Positions 1 to 9,795 of a stretch of DNA of 40,374 nt are shown here, in pieces (the stretch's first letter is position 1; each line of letters starts with the position of its first letter). Made by a program: the position numbers and the translations under genes. The notes under the pieces were generated by a model. It saw only the letters and a list, made by a program, of their open reading frames with translations, did no database searches and was not told the origin of the DNA. The DNA is from Chara braunii. Lineage: Eukaryota > Streptophyta > Charophyceae > Charales > Characeae. The stretch spans positions 502,015-542,388 of the forward strand of contig BFEA01000623.1 in NCBI GenBank assembly GCA_003427395.1. Direction: 5' to 3'.

Positions 1-1665
1 GTGTCAAGAGTAGACAACTCCCTGACACATTGCTGCCTTAGCGCTCCTGCGTTCGCGAGGTTAGTGAAGAAGGAGCAACTAGAAGAACAGGTTTTTGTAG
101 CCTATGTTAGGCCAGTTACTGAGCCTAAAGAAAAAAAGTCCATAGATCTCGCCATTGCCAAGTTGTTGGAAGAGTACACAAATCTAGCTAAGCCGCCTAC
201 AGGGGTAGTCCCGCGGCCCATCCAACATCGCATTGAGATTGAACCTGGCAGCAGGACTCCTAAAGGAGCAGTGTATAGGATGTCCCCGCGGGAATTGGTG
301 GAGTTGCGCAAGCAGTTGGGTGAACTCCTGGAGAAGGGTTGGATTAGGCTCAATTCGTCTCCATTTGGAGCACCTGTTCTATTTGTCCCAAAGGAGGGAG
401 AGCTTAGAATGTGCATTGACTTTAGGGGTCTCAATGCTATCACCGTGAAGAATGTGGAGCCGTTGCCCCGTATAGATGATCTTTTGGATCGGGTGCAGGG
501 CTGCAAGTATTTTTCAAAGATAGACTTGAAGTCCGGATATCATCAAAGAGAGGTCCATCCTGATTATCAGTATAAGACCGCGTTCCGGACTAGATATGAA
601 CACTACGAGTTTATAATTATGCCCTTTGGACTAACCAACGCGCCAACAACTTTTCGGCGTTGTATGAATGACTTATTTAGGCCGTGGTTAGACAGGTTTG
701 TAGTAGTCTACTTAGATGACATTCTAGTGTTCAGTAGGACCCTCCAAGAGCATGAGGGTCATCTAAGGCAGGTCTTGGAAAAGCTCGGAGAGGCTAACTT
801 CAAGATCAACGCAAAGAAGTGTGAATGGGCAAAGACCCAAGTTCTGTATATAGGCCATGTTTTAGACGGAGACGACATCAAACCAAAAGATAGTAAGATC
901 GCAGCCATTAGAGATTGGCCTACACCCCGCACGTTGACAGAGTTGCGGTCGTTCTTAGGCCTAGCTAACTATTACAGGAAGTTTGTGAGAAACTTCTCCA
1001 CCATCGCTGCACCCTTTCGCAGGTTGTTGAAGAAAGAAACAATCTGGAGATGGGACAAGGACTGCATGTCTGCTATGAAGAAGTTAAAGCAGGCGTTGAT
1101 AGAGTACCCAGTCCTTAAGGTAACCGATCCGTCCTTACCTTTCGTCGTCACCACTGGCGCGAGCCAGTATGGTATAGGTGCTGTGTTACAACAAGACGAT
1201 GGCAACGGATATAGACCTGTAGAGTTCATGTCTGCTAGGATGCCTTCAGAGAAGGTAGGGACATCTACCTACGAGAGGGAACTCTACGCTCTCAGGTAAG
1301 CATTAGAGCACCGGAAGCACTACTTGCTTGGGAGGCACTTCAAAGTCTACTTAGACCACGAGACATTAAGGTGGCTGAAGACGCAGGCCAAGATGACACC
1401 TAAGCTTACTAGGTGGGCCGCAGAGTTAGACCAATATGACTTTGAGCTTAAGCCAGTCAAAGGGAAGTGTAATGTAGTTGCGGACGCTCTGAGTAGGAGA
1501 GTTGACTACTTTGGAGCGATAGTTCATTATCTGGATATAGGGAGAGACCTGCGACAGAAAGTTAGAGAGGCGTATGCGCAGGACCCTATCTATGGTGACC
1601 TCCTCAAGAGAGTAAAGGAGGCCCCACCGATCTCTATTGGATGGAGAGAAGTTCTAACTAATTGT
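1..1665 (+). pseudogene. Ty3/gypsy reverse transcriptase and RNase H (broken)
   Basis: Copies element RNA into cDNA (RT) and degrades the template RNA (RNase H). The first 432 codons are open from the window edge, so the GTG at base 1 is not a real start. RT landmarks are clear: the first catalytic Asp in [10 protein letters not shown] at about residue 175, MPFGLTNAP at about 208-216, and the YLDD box at 237-240 (bases 709-720). RNase H begins near residue 380. Its first acidic site, normally TDAS, reads TGAS: GGC at 1156-1158 replaces an Asp codon. A TAA at 1297-1299 interrupts RNase H where the siblings have a Gln or similar residue. The same frame resumes with HYLLGRHFKVY and ends in VADALSRR at about 1498. 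RT looks well preserved; RNase H is inactivated. Confidence 0.93.
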
Positions 1666-1815
1666 TCTGATAGATTAGATATAGATAGGATAAGGCGACC
1701 GACATACGGCACGCCCTGACTGACGGGCGTGCCGCCTTAGGCTCTATAAGTCTATGATATGATATAAAACAAAAGTGAGAAGTAGCGAAGGGCCATGCTA
1801 TATCCAAAATAATGC
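1646..1815. mobile_element. Short hairpin-bearing insert in element 1 integrase
   Basis: About 170 bp that do not read as gypsy pol and that separate the end of the RNase H/linker frame from the integrase start (YRTTDGLLF, from about 1829). It is flanked by an imperfect 10-bp direct repeat, ATTGGATGGA at 1636-1645 and ATTGGGTGGA at 1816-1825, which could be a target-site duplication. Its centre holds a 9-bp perfect inverted repeat, GGCACGCCC at 1709-1717 and GGGCGTGCC at 1725-1733. Outer arms (TAAGGCG and GCCTTA) extend it imperfectly. No terminal inverted repeats or coding capacity are visible. It could be a small non-autonomous element or just local rearrangement. Confidence 0.4.
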
Positions 1816-1825
1816 ATTGGGTGGA

Positions 1826-3106
1826 TGCCTACCGCACTACTGATGGGCTGCTATTCGATTGTGTGTTCCTAACAGTGAAGAGATCCGTAGTTTCATCTTA
1901 GGGGAATGCCTCGATACTTGGTTGGCAAAAGACTCTAGCTAACGTCATGCGCGTGTACATATGGCCTGGGATGAAGGCCGATTGCATAGAGTATGTTCGC
2001 ACTTGTAAGGTCTGCCACAGAAATAAGACCTCTACGTGTGCCCCTCTAGGTCTTCTCAGACCCTTGCCAGTGTCCATTGACTTTATGGACACCCATGTCA
2101 AGAGTAGGCACGACAAGAGCCAAGTCATGGTAATAGTTAATAGATTCAATAAGTATGTTGTTTTTGTTCCTTTGCCTTCAGAGGCGCACACATAATTAGT
2201 TATTCAGAAGTTCTTTGATCATTGGGTCAGTGAACACAGGATTCCACTGTCTATAGTTAGTGATAGAGACACTCGGTTCACTACTCAGAACTGGCAGGAG
2301 TTGATGAGAGTGTCATCTGGCCGTCATCTAGAGACTAACAGTTAGACTAAACAAATGAACAAGATCCTGCAGCAAGTTCTGTGAATGTACATTAGACCAG
2401 ATCAAATCAATTGGGACGAGATGTTGCCCAAGGTAGTGCCTATAACAACAGCGTGCACTTGTCCACTTGTCGCACTCCCAATGAGTTGCACAAGTCCGTT
2501 TGAGGGACTTAATTGGGACCAGATCCACAGGCTACCGCCCGGTAGTAGGGAGTTTGCATTACAGCATGAGAAAGAGTTGGCTACCGTGGTAGAGAACCTC
2601 AGGAAGGCCCAATACTGAATGATAGAGCAAACTAATAAGCATTGTCGCTTGTCACAGTTTCAAGTAGGCAACCTGGTCTGGGTCAAGTCCAAAGAGTTTT
2701 GCTCCTGAGGAAAACATCTCGCAGAAGTTACTGCCCACGTATAGAGGACCGTGGCCAGTTCTAGAAGTTAAGGGCGGAGAGGCTGGGCCGTTCTACAGTA
2801 GAGATCTCAACACACCTCCACACCTATCTTGTGTTTCATGCTTCTAAGTTGTTGTCGTGTGTCACAAGTCAAAAGTTTCCATCTAGGAGATCCATGATTC
2901 CTCGAGACATGGACGGAAGGTACGACAGTGACGACATTGTAGGTGAAGATGTCTTCAGAACAGGAGGTAGAGGTCGTCAGCAGAAACAGTATAAGGTCCG
3001 GTTTGCTTATCACGAACCAGAGGACGACCGCTGGTTTACTAGAACAAAATTTCTAGAAACAGCTCCCGATGTAGTTAGAGCCTACGAGAGAGAGAAAAAA
3101 AGGTAA
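1826..3106 (+). pseudogene. Ty3/gypsy integrase with chromodomain-like C-terminus (broken)
   Basis: Integrase joins element cDNA to the host genome. The N-terminal HHCC zinc finger is damaged: the first His region reads GECLDT, a small deletion removes the second His, and only CKVCHRNK keeps the two Cys (about 2008-2019). The catalytic core shows SIDFMD (first Asp) and IVSDRDTRF (second Asp, about 2260). The third catalytic residue, Glu in the family's GQTE box, is replaced by Lys (AAA at 2349-2351) just after a TAG at 2343. Further stops lie at 2193, 2382 and 2616. From 2831 the frame is open as FHASKLL, then RRSMIPRDMDG and a tail with YKVRF, DRWF and ETAPDVVRAYE, which resembles the end of a chromovirus chromodomain. 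It ends with TAA at 3104-3106. Confidence 0.9.
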
Positions 3107-3112
3107 AGGTCC

Positions 3113-4091
3113 TGCCTTGGACTGAGCTATTCTCGGAGCACTTCGAATTTAGGCTGGCGGGAGTGAAAAGGTTTTCACCTGTTAGCAGTAGCGAATGCAG
3201 ATCCCAGGGCTCGTTCCCTAGCTCTCACCTTATCTGTGTACAGTATCTGTGTTGACCCTGAGAGTTGAACCCGTGACTTGTGTGTGTGTTCGCAACAGTT
3301 AGGAAGCTGTCGTAGAGTTTGTAGGTGTAAGGGTTCAATGTGTAGACCTGTCGGGTAGAGGTCTTACGGAGTTCTAGAAGTTGTACCTGTAGGGCTCCTG
3401 AAAGGTCAAGGTCGTAGCTGCTACAGTTTTGAGAGGTCAAGGTCCTAGCTGCTACAGTCTTCGAAAGGCCAGGACCCAGACTTCTGGAAGGTCCTAGTAG
3501 CGGCCTTTCGAAGCTGCTCACGTTTGGCACAAAGGCAAGTGGGCAAGTGGTGGAGTCTACCCGTGTTGAGTTAGCAGTCCCAGTCCCAATCAAGCAAGTA
3601 CCGTACGGGACTGTGTGCACCACGAGCATGGGAAAGGGCCAGACCAACCGAAGTATAAATCAAGAGGCAGCGCCCAGCTATTCATGGATTCCTGCGTAAG
3701 CCATGCGGAAGCGCTGCCACAACGACTTGTGTGAGGTGGTCTGCAGTAGGCCCGGAGACGAAGTGGGCGAGAAGGAAGCTTAGCCATAGCGATAGGGCAG
3801 CAGTGGCCATAGCCGCCATAGCTGATAGGAGGAGAGAGAGTGGCGTGTGTGAGTGTTCGAGTGTGCAGTGTGTTGCGTGTGGGATATCCAGGGTGATCCT
3901 GTGTGCGAACAGCAGTGTTGAGCAAGTGACGAACAGAGAGTTGTACCGGCGCTGATGCGCCAAAGTGAAATTGTATCTGAATTGTGTTCTGGGTCTCCAT
4001 ATTTCTGAGTTTGAAGTGGGCGCTTGTCGCCAGTTTGCTGCGCGACCTGTTTGTATGCATGTGAAGGTGAACGGAAGTGAGTCTGATTGCA
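3113..4091 (+). repeat. 3' LTR, family A copy 1
   Basis: Matches the LTR at 11781-12787 along most of its length, from the block around GTGAAAAGGTTTTCACC (about 3163) to the shared end TCTGATTGCA at 4082-4091. In the other copy that same end is followed directly by a primer-binding site, which fixes the LTR end. Before the first block, a weak match (TCGGAG...CGAA...AGGC) aligns with the 5' part of copy 2, so the start is placed near TG at 3113, approximately. A TATA box, TATAAAT at 3654-3660, is conserved in copy 2. A short tandem repeat containing the palindrome GTAGCTGCTAC occurs at about 3402-3450. Confidence 0.8.
3654..3660 (+). promoter_or_regulatory. TATA box of LTR family A (copy 1)
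   Basis: TATAAAT, followed by AAGAGGCAGCGCCCA. The same arrangement is at 12358-12364 in the second LTR. Its conservation and position inside an LTR suggest the retroelement's RNA polymerase II promoter; the start site cannot be placed. Confidence 0.6.
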
Positions 4092-5046
4092 CTTCCAACT
4101 CAAGTGCTCGCTGAATTCAAACATGCCACATACCATTTACCCTCAAGAAACACCCGCCTCCCCACCTCATTCCACCACCGAACAAGCGACTGCTCAGACC
4201 CGCCGAAACCACCAACCATTCAACCCCCCAACTCCCACTTCCGACTCGGGTGCTTGCTGAGGAGGTACCGGTTGCGTGGAGGCTGAGCGGCCTGGAAGTC
4301 ACTGCCCAAGAGGCAAGTAGGCTGCTATATCTCCAGGAGGAGTAGCTCCTCATTTGTGGTATGCAAGTTTGGACGTGCTGCTTGAGCAAGAACCAGCCTT
4401 CAGAGCGCTGGGGCAGGGAGGAGCACTAGGCAGAGCAGCGCTAGGAGGAAGGAGGCTGGGAGCTTCCACCGCGGCTATGGTGGAGCTCTAGCGGAAGGAG
4501 AAGGAGACTAGGAGGGAGAGAGTCGAGGTGCCTACCTGGCTATGGTGGCCACCATCTTCATCACCTTGTGAGGTGCTGCATCAGGAAGGCCCCAGTGGGG
4601 TTGCACCACACCAAGAAGCTCTGAGGCAGAGTCAGGCATGGCAACCTGAGTAGCAGTGGGCATAGTTGCTTTGTGTCGTCCTTTGCACAACAGGGCAAGG
4701 CCTTGGTAGTCCGCCATAGCCTTGACCTTTGAGAAGGAAGAAAAAAGTGGCTATGGCTATGGTGGACCTCATGTGGAGCCTGCAGTAGAAGAGGGATTCG
4801 TACATTGATTTTGGTTCAGCCATTCAACATTATTATTACTATTTATTGTTTGAATAAGAGGGGAGGAGAAAAAGAGGAGGAGAGTGGTTGGCGAAGAAGA
4901 AAGGAATTATCAATTGTCTTTGCTGGTGTACATCTTCTTGTTCTTTTTTTTTTTTTTTTCTTCTTCTTTCCCTCTCTCTCCCCTCGAGTTCATTCAATTC
5001 TTTATGCAATTGGATTGAATGTGTACTTAGAAATTGGTCGAGATCG
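4092..5046. other. No gene seen; probably includes an LTR upstream of element 2
   Basis: This stretch follows the family A LTR end. It begins with a C/A-rich, Pro-like stretch (4130-4240), then an AG-rich part with repeated CTATGG and GGAGG. It has a poly-T/CT run at about 4943-4985 and ends in TAACA just before a primer-binding-site-like motif. The right part is therefore probably a 5' LTR, but without a second copy in the window I cannot place its start. No convincing coding sequence is visible. Confidence 0.5.
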
Positions 5047-5052
5047 TAACAT

Positions 5053-5064
5053 TGGTATCAAAGT
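5053..5064 (+). promoter_or_regulatory. Putative primer-binding site of element 2
   Basis: TGGTATCAAAGT directly follows an LTR-like end (TAACA at 5047-5051). The common plant LTR-element site complementary to initiator tRNA-Met is TGGTATCAGAGC, so this is a variant with two changes. It lies about 850 bp before the first gag-like reading at 5905, a plausible leader length. Confidence 0.6.
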
Positions 5065-5900
5065 GGATTCTACTTGCTGGTGAGAGTTGACTTTGCCGCC
5101 TTAACCCTAACCTAAGTGGTTAGGGCTAACCACTTAGGGTTAGGGAAGGAAGTTAGGGTTAAGTGGGGCAGCATGGTGAAAGGGAAGCTGCTCCCACGTG
5201 GCAGGGTCGTGTAGGGTCTAACAACAGACCTAGCCAGGTTGCTAGAGTGTGTGTGTGTGGTGGCCAGACACAAGGTGGGACGTCGTGATGCAATTAGAGA
5301 GAGGCCACAGTGAATGGCACCTACAATTGGAATCTGGACTTCAGGGAAGACAAGGAGTGACTTTAGGGCTCCCGTCAAGTAGGCGAGCTTGAGGGTGGCA
5401 GCCATAACCACACCAACGGACAACAAGTTGCTACTTCGATCTTCAACATCGGCGGGGGATCCGAAGTTGTACTCTGGGGTAGAAGTTGACCCTCCTAGAT
5501 GATAGGACACTAGTGCAGAGGATGCAAATTGGGTCAGGAGGACTATGTGAGAAGAGGGGTGAGTTTCATTTCATGCCAAGAGCCCGACCACTCTGGTAAG
5601 TGTCGTGCTGCAAGGGTGCCCATATGTGTGTGCATGGAATTGACTGCTTGTTGGGGTATTCAGGGTTCTTCTCCCATCCTCCATGGTCTTGATCTTGTGT
5701 TGAAGAGTGTGAACTGCATTCTCACCTGATGAGTGAATGGATGGAGTATCTTATGCACAATGCCATATCTTTCTACAGTGCTTCATTTATTTCGTTCTGA
5801 ACGGCTGTGGTCTGTAGGTCCTTTCTGAAATTGAAATTCGCTTTTTCAGTACGGTAGGGACAGAAAGTAGGTCCTTTGGAACTCTTGTTGGTTGGGACCC
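5065..5900. other. Element 2 leader, non-coding
   Basis: Untranslated leader between the primer-binding site and gag. It holds a near-perfect inverted repeat at 5105-5145 made of CCCTAACC and GGTTAGGG units around CTAAGTGG/CCACTTAG, plus another TTAGGGTTAAG at about 5152-5162. These resemble telomere repeats but are too few to be a telomere tract. A (GT)n run lies at about 5249-5260. No coding sequence is supported. Confidence 0.55.
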
Positions 5901-5904
5901 AGTT

Positions 5905-6807
5905 TTGACTCAACAAGGACCTTTTGGGACTCAGTGGGATTGCGCAGAAACAAGAAGAGACCCTCAGGCCCTTGCTGAGAATCGGAGTTCATCTTTTCGG
6001 ACCAGGAGACTCACTGCTGAGGGGATCTCAACTGAGACGTTTTCACAAACTTTATCGCACGGTCCGTCACTGGACTCGCACCTTAGCTGAAATCACTACA
6101 CTCGAGGAACTCTTCATCAAACGCTATCAGGATCCACACGCTACAGCAAGAGCAAGATATCGGCTTGACTATGTCAAACGCAGCAAGTGGGCTAAGAGTA
6201 TGAAAGACATGAGATGACACATCTCAACAATCTCTTGGCCACACTTGGCTCGGAGATGACAACACAACCATGTCTAGATGTATAAGTCACGGTACTCTCG
6301 ACCATTACTAATCATCTTGGGCGAGGACTCGACGAATACATGGACTGGCTTTCCCTCATGAAGGGCGTAGTTAGTCTAGAGGCACAAAACCTCTTTCACG
6401 CAGCAGGTAGCGTCAAGAAGACCTATGGTCGCAGGCGGCATGGAGGCAGCAGCCGTTTTGCATCACACGACCTGTTGGAGCCCGATGATCAGGTTGGTGC
6501 AGATGGTTCTACTCTTGGTGACGATCAAGAGCAAGATGCTGAACTGGCGGGTTCTTCGGCTTACGAGTCTGAAACTGCAGATGATGATGAATCAATGTAT
6601 GCCTTTAAAAAGACTGCCTTCAAGAGTAAAGGGCCGAGGAACTCGGTGAAGAACAATACTAACACTATTCACCTCCCCAAAGGAGTAAAGATTTCACCCA
6701 AATCAGAGGATCCTCCCACGAAACCATGGATAGATCTTCGGATCAACGGAAGTGAGTGGAAACACAAGATGAAGAAAGGGTTTTGCTTGCATTGCATCAA
6801 ACCGTGA
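5905..6807 (+). pseudogene. Ty3/gypsy gag remnant with broken zinc knuckle
   Basis: Gag forms the virus-like particle and binds element RNA through a CCHC zinc knuckle. Two open stretches are readable. 5924-6217 is rich in Arg/His (RRFHKLYRTVRHW, RARYRLDYVKRSKW). 6340-6807 begins MDWLSLMKGVVSLEAQ, then has an acidic Ser/Asp-rich part (ESETADDDESMY) and a basic end, KKGFCLHCIKP. That end is the first half of a C-x2-C knuckle, and a TGA at 6805-6807 cuts it before the His and last Cys. A frameshift separates the two stretches near 6217. Assignment to gag rests on the knuckle and on position before protease; the capsid part is not recognisable by motif. Confidence 0.65.
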
Positions 6808-6839
6808 TATTTAGTCCAACAGTGTTTAAGATTTTCGCA

Positions 6840-7345
6840 GGGAAACCAGCAAAGCGGGTAGGGATGTTATCAGCACACTCTACAACAGGAGAGGCTGAAC
6901 AAGTAAGTGCAGGTCCTTCTAAGGACTCTAATCCCACTCAACAACCCTCTCTTGAGACCCCATTTGATGCTGATTCCAAGGCCGAGAAACTACATGTCCT
7001 CTACAAGGAGCCTTGGGTGGAGATGGAAGAAATCGACTTTCATGCTTTCTGGTTGCACTGGGGTCAGATGAAGCAAGAGCGCGCTCAGGGGAAAACGAAG
7101 TTGATCTTTTCAAGCTCCGCATTAATGGCCGATACATCCGTGCGTTGGCTGATTGCGGCGCAACCTGTAACTACTACTCACCGCATGACATTCGTAAGGC
7201 ACACTTGGGAATGAAGCAAGTGGTTTTGCAAAATCCTTGTCGGACCCAAGTGGGCAAGCAAGAGGTTGTCACATCTACGCATGCAGTCAATGGTGTGCAC
7301 ACTAGCTTTGATGTACTGCAAGAAGTGGTGCAGACACAAAGATGA
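6840..7345 (+). pseudogene. Ty3/gypsy aspartic protease remnant
   Basis: Cleaves the polyprotein. The frame from 7013 reads LRINGRYIRALADCGATCNYYSPHD: the retropepsin active-site triplet DSG appears as DCG, so the Asp is kept and the Ser is Cys. HLGMKQ follows (about 7206) as in other gypsy proteases. The upstream part (6840-7010) is in another frame, so at least one frameshift separates gag and protease. A TGA at 7343-7345 ends this stretch, and reading resumes as EQMYIAFVRPA in a different frame at about 7347. Confidence 0.65.
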
Positions 7346-7346
7346 T

Positions 7347-8308
7347 GAGCAAATGTATATAGCCTTTGTTAGGCCTGCTCATGTGTGTTTTATTTTTGTT
7401 GTACAGAATGGTTCTACTTTGCATGTTGTTTCTGCTTCCAATGCAACTACTTCTACCTCTATTGAATCTACTTCTAGGCCAAACGGTTCTACTGCAAATC
7501 CTATTGTTTTGGCTGCACCTATGCAGTCCGATATGCTTGCACCAGATTCTGATTCTCCACCTCCGGAGATCCAGTCACAGATCCGCAGACTTCTCAACCG
7601 ATTCCCTGAAGTTTTGGCTGAACCACATGGAGTTCCCGTGCGTCCGGTCCAACATTAGCTGGAGTTTATAGAAGGCAACACTCCTCCACTAGGCAGTGTC
7701 TATCGAATGGGCTCGGGTCAACTGGAGGAGTTGCGAAGACAGACCGATGACATGCTTGAAAAAGGATGGATCAAGCTGAGTGAATCCGAATTCGGTGCAC
7801 CAATTTGGTTTGTCCCTTAGAAAGGAGGCAAATTACGGATGGGTATTGATTACCACAGACTGGACATACTAACAAGAAAGAATGCATACCCTTTGCCACA
7901 CATTGATGATTTGCTTGATGCTGCAGGGGATGCAAGGTCTTTAGCAAGATCCTCAAGTCTGGTTATCACAAGATTGAAGTCGACCCTACAGACCGTCATA
8001 AAATTGCATTCAAAACTCGCGATGGGTTGTACGAATTTGTCGTCATTCCCTTCAATCTCACGAATGCACCTTCCACCTTCCAAAGTCTCATGGACAAAGT
8101 GTTCCGCAGTCAGATCAATCGATTTGTTGTTGTTTATTTGGATGACATACTAATCTTGAGCAAGTCGATGGGGGAGCACAACAGACGCCTTGAGGAAGTG
8201 TTGCAAATCCTCAAGGATGCGCAACTCCATGTCAACTTAGAGAAAAATATGAGTTCGGGAGGGACAGCGTCATCTACCTTGGACATCGGCTGTCTGCTGC
8301 ATTCCTAG
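7347..8308 (+). pseudogene. Ty3/gypsy reverse transcriptase (broken)
   Basis: The linker IAFVRPA (about 7357) is followed by a Ser/Thr/Pro-rich spacer and then RT. RT landmarks are RLLNRFPEVLAEPHGVPVRPVQH, GSVYRMGSGQLEELRRQ, GWIKLSESEFGAPIWFVP, PLPHIDDLLD, then after frameshifts VIPFNLTNAPSTFQSLMDKVF and [14 protein letters not shown] (YLDD at about 8134-8145). Stops interrupt at 7656-7658 and in FVP*KGG (7817-7819). A frameshift removes the [10 protein letters not shown] block around 7930-7990, where KILKSGYHKIE-like reading survives only in another frame. The catalytic YLDD is present, but the first catalytic Asp block is disrupted. Confidence 0.85.
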
Positions 8309-8370
8309 AGCCCGAGGCAACCAAAGTAGAGGCCATCCGCAAATGGCCTCAATCGGCAAATGTCCGAAAG

Positions 8371-9183
8371 TTGCATTCTTTTCTTGGTCTCGTCTCATAC
8401 TACTGTAAGTTTGTGTCCAAATTTTCTATCATTGTGCGTTCATTGTCCAAATTGGCAAGCAAAAACATATCTCACACATGGGATGGGGAATGTATGACCA
8501 CCTTCCATTCATTGAAGGAGGCCTTGGTGAGTGATCCGGTGCTCTGCATTGCAGATCCAACACTTACGTCCATAGTAACTACAGATGCAAGCTTGTACGG
8601 GACCACCGCAGTGTTGCAGCTAGATGATGGTGATTGCTTGCGTCCACTTGAGTACTACAGCAAACACATGCTTAGTCAAAAGGTAACTACTTCCACCTAC
8701 ATGAGAGCGCTCTATGCCTTGAGAGAGGCACTAAACCACTGGAAACACTACCTCTTGGGTTGCCATTTCAAAGTGTTCTCAGACCATGGGACTTTGAAAT
8801 GGATGAAGACACATTGTCCAAATTGGCAAGCAAAAACATATCTAACACATGGGATGGGGAATGTACGACCGCCTTCCATTCATTGAAGGAGGTCTTGGTA
8901 AGTGATCCGGTGCTCTGCATTGCAGATCCAACACTTACGTCCATAGTAACTACAGATGCAAGCTTGTACGGGACCGGCGTAGTGTTGCAGCTAGATGATG
9001 GTGATGGCTTGCGTCCACTTGAGTACTACAGCAAACGCATGCTTAGTCAAAAGGTAGCTACTTCCACCTACATGAGAGCGCTCTATGCCTTGAGAGAGGC
9101 ATTAGACCACTAGAAACACTACCTCTTGGGTTGCCATTTCAAAGTGTTCTCAGACCATGGGACTTCAAAATGGATGAAGACAC
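8371..9183 (+). pseudogene. RNase H region with 371-bp tandem duplication
   Basis: Starts in the RT thumb (LHSFLGLVSYYCKFV) and continues into RNase H with VTTDASLYG, keeping the first catalytic Asp, then STYMRALYALREAL and HWKHYLLG. The block at 8442-8812 is repeated at 8813-9183. By eye about 16 of 371 positions differ. Because 371 is not a multiple of 3, the second copy (VTTDASLYGTGVVLQ) is in another frame from the first. The second copy has a TAG at 9112-9114 where the first has TGG (Trp). Sequence matching the expected continuation (LTRWLHEIDVYDFELEHKNG) follows only the second copy. Confidence 0.9.
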
Positions 9184-9480
9184 AAAATAATCCATCTACT
9201 ACATTGACCCGCTGGCTGCATGAGATTGATGTGTATGATTTTGAACTCGAGCATAAAAACGGTTGTTAGAATCGCGTTGCGAATGCTTTGTCTCGCCACC
9301 TTGAATACATGACCTGCCTTGTGAGCTCCTACGACCTCCGGAAGAAAGTGACGGAGGAACTGGTTGAGCAGACTGCCAAGGATACGAAACTCAGTCCCAT
9401 CCTTGAGCAGATCAAAGTTGACCCTAGCAGTCAGCCTGATTTCCACGAGTGTAAAGGTTTGCTCTTTCGATGTTGTGGAA
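9184..9480 (+). pseudogene. RNase H end and integrase N-terminal linker, truncated
   Basis: Reads LTRWLHEIDVYDFELEHKNG, a TAG at the next codon, then NRVANALSRHLEY, the conserved end of RNase H (usually NVVADALSR; here Asp of VADALSR is Asn). It continues MTCLVSSYDLRKKVTEELVEQ and PSSQPDFHECKGLLFRCCGK, which corresponds to the region just before the integrase zinc finger. The frame then runs into the GA repeat at 9494, and no zinc finger or catalytic core follows. Confidence 0.75.
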
Positions 9481-9493
9481 AGCACCTCTCTCT

Positions 9494-9588
9494 GAGAGAG
9501 AGAGAGAGAGAGAGAGAGAGCCCGCAACCTGCACAGGGCCCAACGTTGAGTTTCTTAAGAGATTGATGTTGCCTGTTGGCGAACTCGT

Positions 9589-9678
<90 letters not shown>
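9494..9678. repeat. Paired GA and TC microsatellites
   Basis: A 27-nt GA run at 9494-9520 and an 88-nt TC run at 9591-9678, separated by 70 nt. The two tracts are complementary and could fold back on each other. Reading frames here give only Arg-Glu or Ser-Leu repeats, which are not genes. Confidence 0.95.
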
Positions 9679-9681
<3 letters not shown>

Positions 9682-9795
9682 CTTCCCCTCCTTCCCACCG
9701 TGTCGCGCCCATTTTTTCCTGTTCATTTTCTTTTCATTTTCATGGATCTTTTTGCACATTCGAATTCTATTTGTATTTTTCTTTTTTTTCGCTCG
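9679..9795. other. T-rich flank before LTR B copy 1
   Basis: Pyrimidine-rich sequence between the TC microsatellite and the LTR. No gene or element signature is visible. Confidence 0.5.

Larger units (their letters stand above)
1..4091 (+). mobile_element. Ty3/gypsy element 1 (left-truncated by window edge)
   Basis: A degenerate Ty3/gypsy retrotransposon that enters from the left edge. Domain order is RT, RNase H, integrase, chromodomain-like tail, then a 3' LTR. RT before RNase H before integrase is the Ty3/gypsy order, not the copia order. No 5' LTR, gag or protease is visible in the window. The pol frame is broken by stops at about 1297, 1717, 2193, 2343, 2382 and 2616, and it carries an inserted segment at 1646-1815, so the copy is dead. 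A purine-rich run at about 3087-3110 precedes the LTR and may be the polypurine tract. The pol is close in sequence to element C at 34626-37664, but the LTRs of the two elements are different. Confidence 0.9.
5052..9480 (+). mobile_element. Ty3/gypsy element 2 (gag to integrase start, 3' end missing)
   Basis: Primer-binding site, leader, gag, protease, RT, RNase H and the very start of integrase, in Ty3/gypsy order. Coding is broken by many stops and frameshifts. A 371-bp tandem duplication doubles most of RNase H. The element stops near 9480 where its frame runs into GA and CT microsatellites; the rest of integrase and the 3' LTR are absent. Its pol differs clearly from elements 1, C and D (for example PLPHIDDLLDAAG and YMRALYALREAL), so it is a separate lineage. 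Confidence 0.85.

Noticed and set aside
3225-4136. Several overlapping minus-strand open frames of 118-156 codons
   Set aside because: They lie within LTR A, are not conserved as frames in copy 2, and have no family motif.
5105-5162. Interstitial telomere tract
   Set aside because: Only a few units and arranged as a palindrome; kept as a low-interest finding, not as a telomere.
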